Part shown: one piece after another, positions 17,134-25,949 of the stretch
How positions within the stretch are numbered: position 1 is the first letter of the stretch
Layout of the letters: each line of letters starts with the position of its first letter
Assembly (NCBI RefSeq): GCF_000967655.1
Contig: NZ_JXYA01000022.1
Coordinates: 29,359 to 93,358, forward strand
Origin: Pseudoalteromonas rubra
GTDB lineage: Bacteria; Pseudomonadota; Gammaproteobacteria; Enterobacterales; Alteromonadaceae
DNA: 64,000 nucleotides
Direction: 5' to 3'
Program-made: the position numbers and the translations under genes
The notes under the pieces: model-generated
The model's input: only the letters and a program-made list of their open reading frames with translations
Databases searched by the model: none
Told to the model about the DNA's origin: nothing

Positions 17134-18024
17134 CAAAACCTGAGTAACAATCTCATTCAATTTGCCAGGATCACTCCCCGGGCCAACGACCAGCAATTTA
17201 CTTCCCGTAACCGGCTCCCCTTTAAAGGGCCTTATCGACACGGCACCATCCGGACACCGCTCAAAGTAGGTGTAATCAGAACTTGTACCAATTTGTGTGC
17301 AGCCTTTAACGCGCAGAATGGTCTTGGGAATGCGCTCACACAAAGCCTTAATACTGGCCTCGTCTGGCAAAGCAGGTAACGCCACAGAGCAAGACGACCA
17401 GTGAGATTTTTGATGCTCAAATGCATCAAAACTGCCCGATACCGGCGACAGCTCTGGCAGCTGCCAAAGTGCAAGTTCATTGACGCGCAGAATTGTTGCG
17501 TGCGGATTCACCTGGTGCAGTTCATCCTTAACAGTCTGTATGCGCGCTTCCGATAAGTCTTTGGTATGTGTGAGCACAATAAGCGAAGAAACCTGAACCT
17601 GGTTGGCTTCCAGTAAATTATGTTCACCTCGACGTTGCCAGTTTTTGGCATCGACCACCGCAATTTGTACCGGTGGTTTAAAACGAGTATCCAGCCCCAC
17701 ACCCAAAAACCCCATTAAACGGCAGGCATCGGATGTGCCATTCGCTTCAATCAGGGTGATCCCCTGTTTGCGCTGTGGAATGCGATTAATACTGTCGCGC
17801 AATGCCGTGATACCGCTGCAACAAATGCAGCTGCCATCAAGCGGTTTTAGCGCCCCCTCACTCAACTGTCCGGCCAGCTGCCTTGCATCCAGTTCGGCAT
17901 GCTCATAATCATTGAGGATCACATAGGGGTCCCAGTCGGCTTGCTGAGCCTCAAGTAGCAGGCGTTTTAACAACGTGGTTTTGCCTGCGCCCAAAAATCC
18001 CACCAATACAAGGACAGGTTCCAT
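17122..18024 (-). CDS. COG0523 zinc metallochaperone GTPase
   Basis: G3E-family GTPase of 300 residues with a CobW C-terminal domain. Walker A is GFLGAGKT (9-16), and the metal-binding CxCC signature is CICC at 66-69. A THTKD segment stands where the NKxD guanine-specificity motif is expected. COG0523 proteins in Zur regulons (ZigA/YeiR/ZNG1 type) deliver zinc to client enzymes during zinc limitation. It is probably cotranscribed with the DUF1826 gene upstream, 100 bases away, under the Zur-like box at 18847-18859. Neighbouring genes include zinc-independent or paralogous enzymes (folE2, dihydroorotase), which strongly supports a zinc-homeostasis role. The exact client is not known. Confidence 0.88.
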   Translation of the reverse strand: MEPVLVLVGFLGAGKTTLLKRLLLEAQQADWDPYVILNDYEHAELDARQLAGQLSEGALKPLDGSCICCSGITALRDSINRIPQRKQGITLIEANGTSDACRLMGFLGVGLDTRFKPPVQIAVVDAKNWQRRGEHNLLEANQVQVSSLIVLTHTKDLSEARIQTVKDELHQVNPHATILRVNELALWQLPELSPVSGSFDAFEHQKSHWSSCSVALPALPDEASIKALCERIPKTILRVKGCTQIGTSSDYTYFERCPDGAVSIRPFKGEPVTGSKLLVVGPGSDPGKLNEIVTQVLAAQ

Positions 18025-18124
18025 ACTTATTTTACTCTCCAGCCACCTACAAGGCAGTCATTGCCTGACATACGCTCGACTATAATCCAGTACGTTAAAA
18101 CTGTCACACCCCCTGATTAGCTCT

Positions 18125-18799
18125 TCAGTCAATAAAGTCCAGGGTAAGCAACAGGCGTGTTTCACCCGCTGCGGGTGCCGGAGAACGGTGTACCAGTGCG
18201 CCTTGTTCATTGCCAAGCCAGCCGGAGCCTTTTAACAGGGCAACATCGCCGGTATTGAGTTGCTGAATGTCCGAACCACAGCTGTAAATACCCGATTCGT
18301 GGTCCTTTTTGCCTTTGCTTCCCAACCCCAGTTTGCTGCGATCCACTTTGTCGTGGGGTAGCCACTGAGAGGCCACGCCACCGAGCGTACTCACCAGCCG
18401 ACAAGGGATGTGATCAACATGGAATTTAGGACACATGGCTTTATTGAGCAGAGTGAGCCTGAGCCCGGCGCGCTTGAGCTCAAACAACGTACAGAACATA
18501 TCCACCAGCATTGCCAGGTGAGCGCTCAGCGCTGGCTTATCGGCGAACAAAGCTGATGCGCCGCGCAGCTCGTCTATTGTTTGCTCGGGCGTCAGGGCAA
18601 TCGACAGCTGCAACTCGCTGGCAGTATTCAATAGATCCGCCACTTCTGAATTAAGTGCTTGGCTCAGCGTACATTGCCAGACGCTCAGGTTGATTTCTTC
18701 GCGATAGATATCCGTCAGTATGTTCGGCTCAGAGGATATGGCTGCAAACCGATTGGCCGGGATTGCTGGATTGTCATTGGCGGCTAAAGCATTAGTCAT
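18125..18799 (-). CDS. DUF1826 protein, Zur-linked
   Basis: Protein of 224 residues matching DUF1826, a family often next to COG0523 GTPases in Zur regulons. The conserved core is CPKFHVDHIPCRLV (about 127-140), followed near the C-terminus by HRSPAP. The HVD...H arrangement recalls cupin or 2OG/Fe(II) oxygenase metal sites, but no activity is established to my knowledge. The first gene of a probable two-gene operon with the COG0523 GTPase. The Zur-like palindrome at 18847-18859 lies about 50 bases before its start, in the right place to repress it. Confidence 0.82.
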   Translation of the reverse strand: MTNALAANDNPAIPANRFAAISSEPNILTDIYREEINLSVWQCTLSQALNSEVADLLNTASELQLSIALTPEQTIDELRGASALFADKPALSAHLAMLVDMFCTLFELKRAGLRLTLLNKAMCPKFHVDHIPCRLVSTLGGVASQWLPHDKVDRSKLGLGSKGKKDHESGIYSCGSDIQQLNTGDVALLKGSGWLGNEQGALVHRSPAPAAGETRLLLTLDFID

Positions 18800-18846
18800 G
18801 GTCTTCTCCTACATCTGCGCCTGATTGGTCGCTACTCACAACAAAG

Positions 18847-18859
18847 GTTACAGTATAAC
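18847..18859 (-). promoter_or_regulatory. Putative Zur box upstream of DUF1826-COG0523
   Basis: GTTACAGTATAAC, two mismatches from the GTTATAATATAAC Zur core. It lies about 48 bases upstream of the DUF1826 start, between it and the terminator of the M3 peptidase gene. Confidence 0.62.
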
Positions 18860-18883
18860 ATATCTAAAGATTGTAAGCTGGAC

Positions 18884-18907
18884 AAGGACTACCTGGTGGT
18901 AGTCCTT
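18884..18907 (-). terminator. Terminator of the M3 peptidase gene
   Basis: Perfect 10-base stem AAGGACTACC / GGTAGTCCTT with a TGGT loop, 12 bases past the stop codon. The U-run on the minus strand is short. Confidence 0.65.
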
Positions 18908-18919
18908 TAGGCGTTGGAG

Positions 18920-21073
18920 TTAAGGCGCGACGTTCAGTCCGCGGCGCTTAAGCAGCGCTTCGGTGGTTGGCTCTGCGCCACGGAAGGCTTTGTAAGATTC
19001 CATCAGGTCGCGGGAGTTACCCACTTCAAGAATATTCTTACGATAGTGCGTACCAATCTTGCGATTGAGTCCACCCTGTGACTGCACATAGGCAAAGGCA
19101 TCGGCCGCCAGGATCTCACTCCACATGTAGGCATAGTAACCCGCGGAGTAGCCGCCTCCCATTGAGTGCGCAAAGTACGCAGACTTATATCTGGGTGGTA
19201 CATAATCGATGTTCACGCCATGCTTGCTCAGTGCAGCTTGTTCGAACTCTACCAGATCCTGCAAAGGCGCGTCCGCCGCCAGTGCGTGCCACTCCATATC
19301 CAGCAGCGCTGCCGCTACATATTCCAGTGTATCAAAGCCCATATTGAAACTGCGGCTGGCAATGACTTTGCTCAGCAGGGCCTGTGGGATCGCTTCTCCG
19401 GTTTGATAATGTTTGGCATAGTTCTGAATGACTTCCGGGTGAATTGCCCAGTCTTCTTCAAACGTTGACGGGAACTCCACAAAATCCCGGGATACAGACG
19501 TCCCCGCTAAGCTGCGGTAAGTTACCTGAGACAGCATGCCGTGCAGACCATGGCCCAATTCGTGGAACATGGTAGTCGCTTCGGAGTAACTCAGTAATGT
19601 TGGCTGCCCTTCTGGCGCTTTTTCGATGTTCATCACATTGATAACAACCGGGCGTTGTTTGTCCAGACCGGATTGTTGTACAAACGAGCTCATCCAGGCG
19701 CCACCGCGTTTACCGTCGCGAGCAAAGTAGTCGGCCATAAACAGTGCCAGGCTGGTGCCATCGGCATCAAAGACTTCATAGGCTTTCACATCCGGGTGGT
19801 AAACCGGAATGTCATTGCGTGGCTTGAAGGTTACGCCATACAAACGCTCCATGGTAAAAAACAGGCCATCTTCCAGTACGCGATTAAATTCAAAGTAGGC
19901 TTTAACCTCAGACTCATCCAGGTCGAACTTATCCTGACGAACCTTGTCGGCATAGTACAACCAGTCCCAGGCCTGTAGCTCAAAGTCGCCGCCCGTAGCG
20001 CGAATTTTATCTTTGATGGCCTGTGCTTCGGCTTCCACGTTTTTCAACAGCGCAGGCACCATGCTGGCAAACATGTCATACACTGCCGTGGGTGTTTTGG
20101 CCATTTGCTCATCCAGGCCATAATGCGCCCAGCTCTCATAGCCTAGTAGCGCCGCCTTTTTTGCTCTGAGCTGTGCCAGCTGAGCGACAATTTCACGATT
20201 GTTGTTTTCACCTTTTAAACCACGATAAGCAGATGCGCGCCATACTTGCTCACGTAACTGACGGTCTTCGAGCTTAGCCAGAATAGGCTGTCGAGTGGTA
20301 TTGGTAATTTTGATCAGATACTGTCCCGGATGCCCGGCTTGTTCAGCCGCTTGTGCCAGCTGCGCGATGTGTGCATCTGTCAGGCCTGCCAGTTTAGCTT
20401 TGTCTTCAACCAGTACCACATTGCTCTTAGACAGTGCCAGCAGGTGCTGCGAGAACTGCGTGGTCAACGACGACAAAGCCGCATTGATCTCACGGATCTC
20501 TGTTTGTTGCGCGTCCGTCAGCTTGGCACCCGCCCTAACAAATTGCTTGTAATAGACTTCTGTCAGGCGTTTTTCTTCTGCGCTGAGATTAAGCGCATTA
20601 CGCTGCCCGTAAACCTGGGCCACGCGCTCGTACAAAGCTTTATTCAGGTAGATGTTGTCGTAGTGACCGGCCAGTTTGGGCGCCAGTTCAGACTGCAGTG
20701 CCCGGCGCTCTGGATTAGAGTCGGTGCCTGACAGGTTAAAGAATATCGCCTGGGTCCGCTTTAGTAATTCACCACTTCGCTCCAGCGCAACAATGGTATT
20801 ACTAAAACTGGCAGGATCAGTTTGGCTGATAATCGCATTCACTTCAGTCATTTGCTCAGCCATGCCCTGCTCAAATGCCGGCGCGAAGTGTGCGTCGCTG
20901 ATGGTATTAAAATCCGGTGATTGATATTGCAATGTGCTCGATACCAGTAGTGGGTTGCCTTCAGTTACCGTCGCAGAGGCTGCGCCTTTTTGCAAGCCTG
21001 AAGTACGATCCCCGCCCGTGCAGGCCGTTACAAGTAAGGCGGAACTCACCGCCAGTGCTAGCAACTTTTTCAT
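18920..21073 (-). CDS. M3 family metallopeptidase, Dcp-like lipoprotein
   Basis: Peptidyl-dipeptidase/oligopeptidase of the M3 (thimet) family, about 717 residues. The zinc site is FHELGHGLH (HExxH at about 504-508), with the third ligand Glu about 25-30 residues on in DFVEFPSTFEED. The N-terminus is a lipoprotein signal, LLVTACTGG with the lipobox Cys near residue 18, so the enzyme is likely anchored in the periplasm. The second ATG (21073) is chosen because GAGAGA precedes it by about 8 bases; the first ATG is at 21088. A perfect Zur core lies 36 bases upstream of the start, so expression probably rises when zinc is short. That is odd for a zinc enzyme, unless it frees zinc or amino acids from peptides. 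Confidence 0.87.
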   Translation of the reverse strand: MKKLLALAVSSALLVTACTGGDRTSGLQKGAASATVTEGNPLLVSSTLQYQSPDFNTISDAHFAPAFEQGMAEQMTEVNAIISQTDPASFSNTIVALERSGELLKRTQAIFFNLSGTDSNPERRALQSELAPKLAGHYDNIYLNKALYERVAQVYGQRNALNLSAEEKRLTEVYYKQFVRAGAKLTDAQQTEIREINAALSSLTTQFSQHLLALSKSNVVLVEDKAKLAGLTDAHIAQLAQAAEQAGHPGQYLIKITNTTRQPILAKLEDRQLREQVWRASAYRGLKGENNNREIVAQLAQLRAKKAALLGYESWAHYGLDEQMAKTPTAVYDMFASMVPALLKNVEAEAQAIKDKIRATGGDFELQAWDWLYYADKVRQDKFDLDESEVKAYFEFNRVLEDGLFFTMERLYGVTFKPRNDIPVYHPDVKAYEVFDADGTSLALFMADYFARDGKRGGAWMSSFVQQSGLDKQRPVVINVMNIEKAPEGQPTLLSYSEATTMFHELGHGLHGMLSQVTYRSLAGTSVSRDFVEFPSTFEEDWAIHPEVIQNYAKHYQTGEAIPQALLSKVIASRSFNMGFDTLEYVAAALLDMEWHALAADAPLQDLVEFEQAALSKHGVNIDYVPPRYKSAYFAHSMGGGYSAGYYAYMWSEILAADAFAYVQSQGGLNRKIGTHYRKNILEVGNSRDLMESYKAFRGAEPTTEALLKRRGLNVAP

Positions 21074-21108
21074 CGTTGTTTCTCTCATCTGTAAAATAGA
21101 ACGAATAT

Positions 21109-21121
21109 GTTATAATATAAC
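21109..21121. promoter_or_regulatory. Perfect Zur core in the divergent region
   Basis: GTTATAATATAAC, identical to the Zur consensus core, flanked by ATATG and AAAACA. It lies 36 bases from the M3 peptidase start on one side and about 150 from the dihydroorotase start on the other, so it may control both. Confidence 0.78.
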
Positions 21122-21272
21122 AAAACAATCAACAATCTTTGTTGCGCTAAACAGGCCCATATGTGAGTTGGGTACGCAATAAAAAGCGCGCGAAATATCA
21201 ATTGGGCCTGCGTCGTGGCCCAGCGCAGCAGCCTTAAGTTTTTGTTTATCTGTATAATTAATCAGGATACCA

Positions 21273-22604
21273 ATGGCACGCTTAATAAAACACGCCACCT
21301 TAGTGAATGAAGGTAAGCTTTACATTTCAGATCTCAGAATTGAAAACCAGGTTATTGCTGAAATTGGCCCGGATTTATCCGCCAAACCCAGTGAAGAAGT
21401 CATTGATGCTCAGGGCATGTGGCTACTGCCCGGCATGATAGACGATCAGGTACATTTCAGAGAACCGGGCCTTACGCATAAAGGCTCCATTGCCAGCGAA
21501 TCAGCGGCCGCCGTTGCCGGCGGGATCACCAGTTTTATGGAAATGCCCAATGTCTCCCCTTCCACAACGACCCGCCAGGCCCTCGCAGACAAACAAGCCA
21601 TTGCACAGCGAGATTCAGTCGCAAACTATGCCTTTTACCTGGGCGCTACGCCCGATAACTTAGATGAGATCAAAGCCGTTGACCCACAATCCGTGTGCGG
21701 GGTTAAAGTGTTTATGGGTGCCTCAACCGGCGATTTGCTGGTGGAGCACCCCGCAGCCCTGGATGCAATTTTCAGAGAGTGTCCCACACTGATTGCGACG
21801 CACTGTGAGCAAGGTTCAGTGATCCAGCAAAATAATGCACGCATTGAGCAACAATACGGCACACCGCAAATCATCCATCACCCGATGATCCGCGATGACG
21901 AAGCCTGCTATCAGTCGTCTTCTTATGCCGTGGCGCTTGCTAAAAAATACCATACCCAGCTGCATGTGTTGCACTTAACCACGGCAAAAGAGCTGAGCTT
22001 ATTCAGCAGCGCCCCTTTGGCAGAAAAGCACATCACGGCCGAGGCCTGTGTTCATCATTTATGGTTTAACGAACAAGATTATCCAGCGCTTGGCAATCTG
22101 ATCAAATGTAACCCGGCCATTAAAGCCGAATCCGACCGGCTTGCTTTGCTAAAAGCTTTGCATGACGGACGCATTGATATCATTGCCACCGATCATGCCC
22201 CGCATACCTGGCAAGAAAAAAACGTGCCCTACCCGCAAGCCCCGGCAGGCCTGCCACTGGTTGAACATGCCTTGCTAACCCTTTTGGAGCAGGTTAAACG
22301 CGGCGCAATGACACTTGAACAGGTGGTCGAGAAAACCGCACATAATGTTGCAACCCGCTTTGCCATCAACAAGCGGGGTTTCCTCAAGGAAGGGTATTTT
22401 GCCGATCTGGTTTTAATTGATCCAACTCGCTCAACCTACGTACATCACGAACAAACCCGCTACCTGTGTAAGTGGAGTCCGTTTCATAACACCACTTTCT
22501 CTCATCAGATCTGCGCCACCTTTGTAAATGGCGAACTGGTATTTGATGGTGACAAGGTCAACACACGTCACAATGCCGCACAGGCATTACGTTTTAACCG
22601 TTAA
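21273..22604 (+). CDS. Dihydroorotase (PyrC paralogue type)
   Basis: Amidohydrolase of 443 residues that closes carbamoyl-aspartate to dihydroorotate in pyrimidine synthesis. Signatures are HFREPG (61-66), GVKVFMG with the likely carboxylated K145, H177 in ATHCEQ, H234 in HLTTAKE and D307 in ATDHAPH. The first His of the usual HxH metal pair is Gln (QVH, residue 59). From memory, dihydroorotases of Bacteroidota carry the same Gln, so it need not mean loss of function. It heads a two-gene unit with folE2 16 bases on. Pyrimidine paralogues (pyrC2) and folE2 are classic Zur-regulon members that replace zinc-dependent enzymes, which fits the Zur core upstream. Confidence 0.85.
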   Translation: MARLIKHATLVNEGKLYISDLRIENQVIAEIGPDLSAKPSEEVIDAQGMWLLPGMIDDQVHFREPGLTHKGSIASESAAAVAGGITSFMEMPNVSPSTTTRQALADKQAIAQRDSVANYAFYLGATPDNLDEIKAVDPQSVCGVKVFMGASTGDLLVEHPAALDAIFRECPTLIATHCEQGSVIQQNNARIEQQYGTPQIIHHPMIRDDEACYQSSSYAVALAKKYHTQLHVLHLTTAKELSLFSSAPLAEKHITAEACVHHLWFNEQDYPALGNLIKCNPAIKAESDRLALLKALHDGRIDIIATDHAPHTWQEKNVPYPQAPAGLPLVEHALLTLLEQVKRGAMTLEQVVEKTAHNVATRFAINKRGFLKEGYFADLVLIDPTRSTYVHHEQTRYLCKWSPFHNTTFSHQICATFVNGELVFDGDKVNTRHNAAQALRFNR

Positions 22605-22620
22605 GTGAGAGTCATAAACC

Positions 22621-23514
22621 ATGATGCAACTCCCCGATATTGCGAGCCATTTTGAGCCAGACAGCCAGAGCCCATTAAAGTGGGTTGGGATGGAAAAAAT
22701 TGCCCTACCCATGCAGGTGCGCTGCGATCAGATCAGCGTCAACATCAACACGCTTATGGACGTTTTTGTCAGCCTGGATACAGGTGCAAAAGGTATCCAT
22801 ATGTCACGTCTATACCTGCTTGCCAACCAAGCATTGGTGGGGACAGAACTCACTTTCGCACAGCTCGACAAGGTACTCAAAGAGATAGTCGCGTCTCAAC
22901 AGGGTCTCAGTCAGTCTGCCAAGTTAGTACTGAAGTTTGAGCTGCCATTGAACAGACCGGCTCTGAAAAGCAGCTACAGCGGCTACAATGCTTATCCGAT
23001 AGAGTTGCACTGTGAGCACCTTGCAGGTAAAACCCACTGCAAGCTCATCAGTACCATTACCTACAGCAGTACTTGCCCGTGCTCAGCGGCTTTGTCTCGC
23101 CAGTTACTAAGCGAGACAGTGGCACAGCAATTTGCCGGTCATGACAACATAGATAAAGCTCAGCTGCTGGAATGGCTGAAAGGACCGCACGGCTCTGTCG
23201 CAACACCACACAGCCAGCGCTCTTATGCCTATATCGAAGCCGACCTGGCTGGCGGTCACTTGCCGGATCTGGCGCACTGGCTTGCACTGTTTGAAGAAAC
23301 GCTGGCAACACCAGTACAAACGGCGGTGAAACGCGAAGATGAGCAGGCATTTGCAGCACTGAACGCACAAAACCTGATGTTTTGTGAAGACGCGGCAAGG
23401 CGTATTAAAGCAACGCTGGAGTCCATTTCAGAGGTGGCGGACTACCAGTTTAAAGTGGAGCATCAGGAAAGTTTACATGCCCACAATGCGGTCGTTTACG
23501 ACCGAAAATCTTAA
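22621..23514 (+). CDS. folE2: GTP cyclohydrolase FolE2 (type IB)
   Basis: First enzyme of folate synthesis, converting GTP to dihydroneopterin triphosphate. The COG1469/FolE2 family uses several metals and works without the zinc needed by FolE. It has 297 residues, usual for the family. Key motifs are KGIHMSR (57-63) and the catalytic STCPCS segment with C152 and C154. FolE2 is induced by Zur in many bacteria. Here it is probably cotranscribed with the dihydroorotase from the Zur-controlled region, and the terminator at 23525 ends the unit. Start at the first of two ATGs; the second is equally possible. Confidence 0.93.
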   Translation: MMQLPDIASHFEPDSQSPLKWVGMEKIALPMQVRCDQISVNINTLMDVFVSLDTGAKGIHMSRLYLLANQALVGTELTFAQLDKVLKEIVASQQGLSQSAKLVLKFELPLNRPALKSSYSGYNAYPIELHCEHLAGKTHCKLISTITYSSTCPCSAALSRQLLSETVAQQFAGHDNIDKAQLLEWLKGPHGSVATPHSQRSYAYIEADLAGGHLPDLAHWLALFEETLATPVQTAVKREDEQAFAALNAQNLMFCEDAARRIKATLESISEVADYQFKVEHQESLHAHNAVVYDRKS

Positions 23515-23524
23515 GAAAAGCGAC

Positions 23525-23557
23525 ACACCCAGGCTGCGGGCTGCCTGGGTGTTTTTC
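23525..23557 (+). terminator. Terminator of the dihydroorotase-folE2 unit
   Basis: Perfect 10-base stem ACACCCAGGC / GCCTGGGTGT with an 8-base loop and five T right after, 11 bases past the folE2 stop. Confidence 0.9.
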
Positions 23558-23734
23558 CAATGCTACAGAGCGTGTTCACCTATCCCCTTCTGAACCCTGT
23601 ACCGCTATTCAGACTAGATATCTGCTCCCGTTTCGAGCTCAGCTCACTTAATAACATTAAAAATAGCACTTTGGGCTTATAAAATGCTGCATGCTGCCGT
23701 TATTATAGGCGTAATGTCATAAACAAGGAATGAT

Positions 23735-25159
23735 ATGAAAGTGACCAACTATGGCGCTCAGCCTGTGCTGTCGCCCACCCCAGTGCAGCCACAAGCCGAT
23801 ACATTAACGCCCTCAGACCCTTCATCTACGCATGACTGGCATGCAAACATCACGGGCAATGCACACCCTTTAATGCAAAAGCCGCAGCAGGTCTTGTTAG
23901 ATACAAGCTTGTTGCAGAAGGCACAACTCAACGAGCAGGGCGAAGTGATAGCATACAGTGAATTGAACTCGCCGGAGCAGGTAGAGCAATTTATGGCGGT
24001 GTTTAACCAATTGTCCACCCACCATCAGGAAAAACTGCGTTTTATTGCGGTAGATGAGTCCTTTTTAACGATGACACAGTCGCTGGATACGGCGCATGTT
24101 GAAATGCTGGTAGACAGTGCTTTTGAACTCAGCGAACAACAAAGGGGTCAGTACCAGACCGATTATGGTGTGGTCTCAGACTACCTTCATGATTTGTCGA
24201 CTCTGTCGGAAGAAAAACGCATTACGACCCTTGAGATCAATGCCCAGTTAATTGACAAAGGTGCTCAGGAAACCTGGGCAAGATGGCAGGATGGGCGCTA
24301 TTCATTGGCATCAAAGGCAGGTTATAGCGCGGATGAGCCACGGCGTCAGAAACCGGGGTCTTACAATGCACACGAAGCCTACCTGCATCACCAACGCCTG
24401 GGTGGTCAGATGGTCACGCAACTGGGCAAAGCAGCGCAAACATTGTCGGCAGATGAACTTAAGGTATTGCAGGAGAGAATAGCCACCAGTGACTATGCCA
24501 CAACACGTGGTATGGTCGATATGGCGGCGCTGGTCGAAGATAATCAGCGCGAGTCGCTGATGTCATTGCTAACACAACAAGCCGAAGATACCCAGGCGGT
24601 TTTTTCATTGTTTGGTGAGCAGTCAGATTTATATCAGTTTACCGAGTTTTATTCACATGATGAGCGCAGCGACAACGAACTCTATTACTTTTATACTGCC
24701 AAAGTTGACAGCGAAGCCAGTCGCACTAATTTACTCAGCAGCATGTTGTCGTTTTACAATCAACACGGTGCCAAACAGCTCAATCAGGCGGCTGACCTGT
24801 TGCGGCAACAGCCTGCACAAGAACGTACGGCGTTGTGGCTTGAGTGGGATAAGGAACGGAGCAATAATAAAGCAAGTATGCTGGATGACTTGGTCGACAA
24901 ACTTGAGGAAGGTAAGACAAGAACCGCTGAGCGACAGGCTGCCCAATGGGCACAGATCCGGGATAATTTTGAACCGCATTTTGACACCTTCGACACCAGC
25001 CAGTTCAGGGTGTTTCACTACAGTGAAATTGAAACACCAAAAAAGCACCAGCCAGCATCACCAGAAGCATTGCAGGCGCTGATTGAACGCCGTGGCTATC
25101 CTTCACGGTACGAGCAAGCGGTTGCAGAGCACACTCCCGACAATCTACCAGCTAAATGA
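23735..25159 (+). CDS. Hypothetical protein, 474 residues
   Basis: I do not recognise a family. The sequence has no signal peptide or membrane helix. Residues 1-45 are Pro/Thr/Ser-rich (MKVTNYGAQPVLSPTPVQPQ) and look disordered. The rest is Glu/Gln-rich and probably alpha-helical, with a charged segment near WDKERSNNKASMLDDLVDKL. It has a ribosome-binding AAGGA before the ATG and codon use like its neighbours, so it is likely expressed. The stop codon TGA falls inside the first bases of the purU-derived fragment at 25156, so the natural C-terminus may have been replaced when that fragment arrived. Its function is unknown. Confidence 0.66.
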   Translation: MKVTNYGAQPVLSPTPVQPQADTLTPSDPSSTHDWHANITGNAHPLMQKPQQVLLDTSLLQKAQLNEQGEVIAYSELNSPEQVEQFMAVFNQLSTHHQEKLRFIAVDESFLTMTQSLDTAHVEMLVDSAFELSEQQRGQYQTDYGVVSDYLHDLSTLSEEKRITTLEINAQLIDKGAQETWARWQDGRYSLASKAGYSADEPRRQKPGSYNAHEAYLHHQRLGGQMVTQLGKAAQTLSADELKVLQERIATSDYATTRGMVDMAALVEDNQRESLMSLLTQQAEDTQAVFSLFGEQSDLYQFTEFYSHDERSDNELYYFYTAKVDSEASRTNLLSSMLSFYNQHGAKQLNQAADLLRQQPAQERTALWLEWDKERSNNKASMLDDLVDKLEEGKTRTAERQAAQWAQIRDNFEPHFDTFDTSQFRVFHYSEIETPKKHQPASPEALQALIERRGYPSRYEQAVAEHTPDNLPAK

Positions 25160-25319
25160 ACATGGTGCGCAACAATGAGTTTGTAGATAAAGCAGGTGAG
25201 CGCTTTTGTATGCGCACTGAGCTGACCGGTGATGTCGGTGAGTAGTTTTTGCCACAACGATGCAGTGCTCTGCCAGACGGTGCGCAAGTGCATTTACATG
25301 GCAATGAAAAAACCAAAGT
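25156..25319 (+). pseudogene. Partial purU duplicate (dead)
   Basis: These 164 bases align without gaps to purU bases 29872-30035, the region after the ACT-domain start. I count about 18 differences. One difference turns a CAG of purU into TAG in the copied frame, and there is no start region or catalytic domain, so it cannot work. It sits in the same orientation as purU, immediately after the 474-residue hypothetical gene, whose stop codon overlaps its first bases. Confidence 0.9.
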
Positions 25320-25392
25320 CAAATCCAGGCTGACAGTCACCGATTGAAAAACGGGTAACTGTCAGGTCAGTCTGAGCTAGTACATTTAACGG

Positions 25393-25884
25393 TTAGAGGC
25401 GGGTAAATCTCATCTCCCAGTTGGTTTCCCAGCTTTCACCGCCATCTTTGGAAAAAGCCTGTGCCCAGGTCGGTTGTTCCGGATTAGTGGCATCCCAGAT
25501 AAAGCGCACTTTAATGGCTTCGCCGTGATATTCCTCGTCGGCATAAAAGCGCCCTACGCCATCTTGAAACTCCCCCACCACAGGCGTATCCATCACCCCT
25601 GGGTTGCGCCCGTCCAGCCACCAGATTGACCACTGGCCGGTACGCTCGTTATATGAACGAATCGCCTTTGCCCGTACAGAGCCCTCTGGAAAATGCAGGT
25701 GGTTGTCTTCCACATTGCCTAATCCGCCGAGCGTGTTGAGCGTTGATGACTCCCCTTTGAACTCTATCCACTCATCGCCGCCATTGAGTATGTCCTTCAG
25801 GCGGCGGTGCTGTACCGACCACTGGCCAATCATAAAATCGAAGTCGCCGGGTGCGCCTGGTGCGTTGGTTTGAAGCATCATCAT
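25393..25884 (-). CDS. DUF1579-like protein
   Basis: Protein of 163 residues that looks like the DUF1579 group: GDFDFMIGQW near the start, then IRSYNERTGQWSIWWLDGR and a WEMRFTRL ending. The pattern of short beta strands with many Trp suggests a lipocalin-like barrel. No catalytic motif and no export signal were seen. It lies 65 bases downstream of the A-PCP-AOS gene on the same strand. It could belong to the same transferred segment, but no functional tie can be read from sequence. Confidence 0.65.
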   Translation of the reverse strand: MMMLQTNAPGAPGDFDFMIGQWSVQHRRLKDILNGGDEWIEFKGESSTLNTLGGLGNVEDNHLHFPEGSVRAKAIRSYNERTGQWSIWWLDGRNPGVMDTPVVGEFQDGVGRFYADEEYHGEAIKVRFIWDATNPEQPTWAQAFSKDGGESWETNWEMRFTRL

Positions 25885-25949
25885 CCCTTATTTCATTATC
25901 TTAATTGCACACTACTCTAGCAGTGGTGCTGTATAAGTAAACAGTGTAT

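Noticed and set aside
25330..25365. Inverted repeat CTGACAGT / ACTGTCAG after the purU fragment as a mobile-element end
   Set aside because: Only 8-bp arms with a 20-base loop, no partner copy and no flanking duplication; may be a chance or weak terminator.
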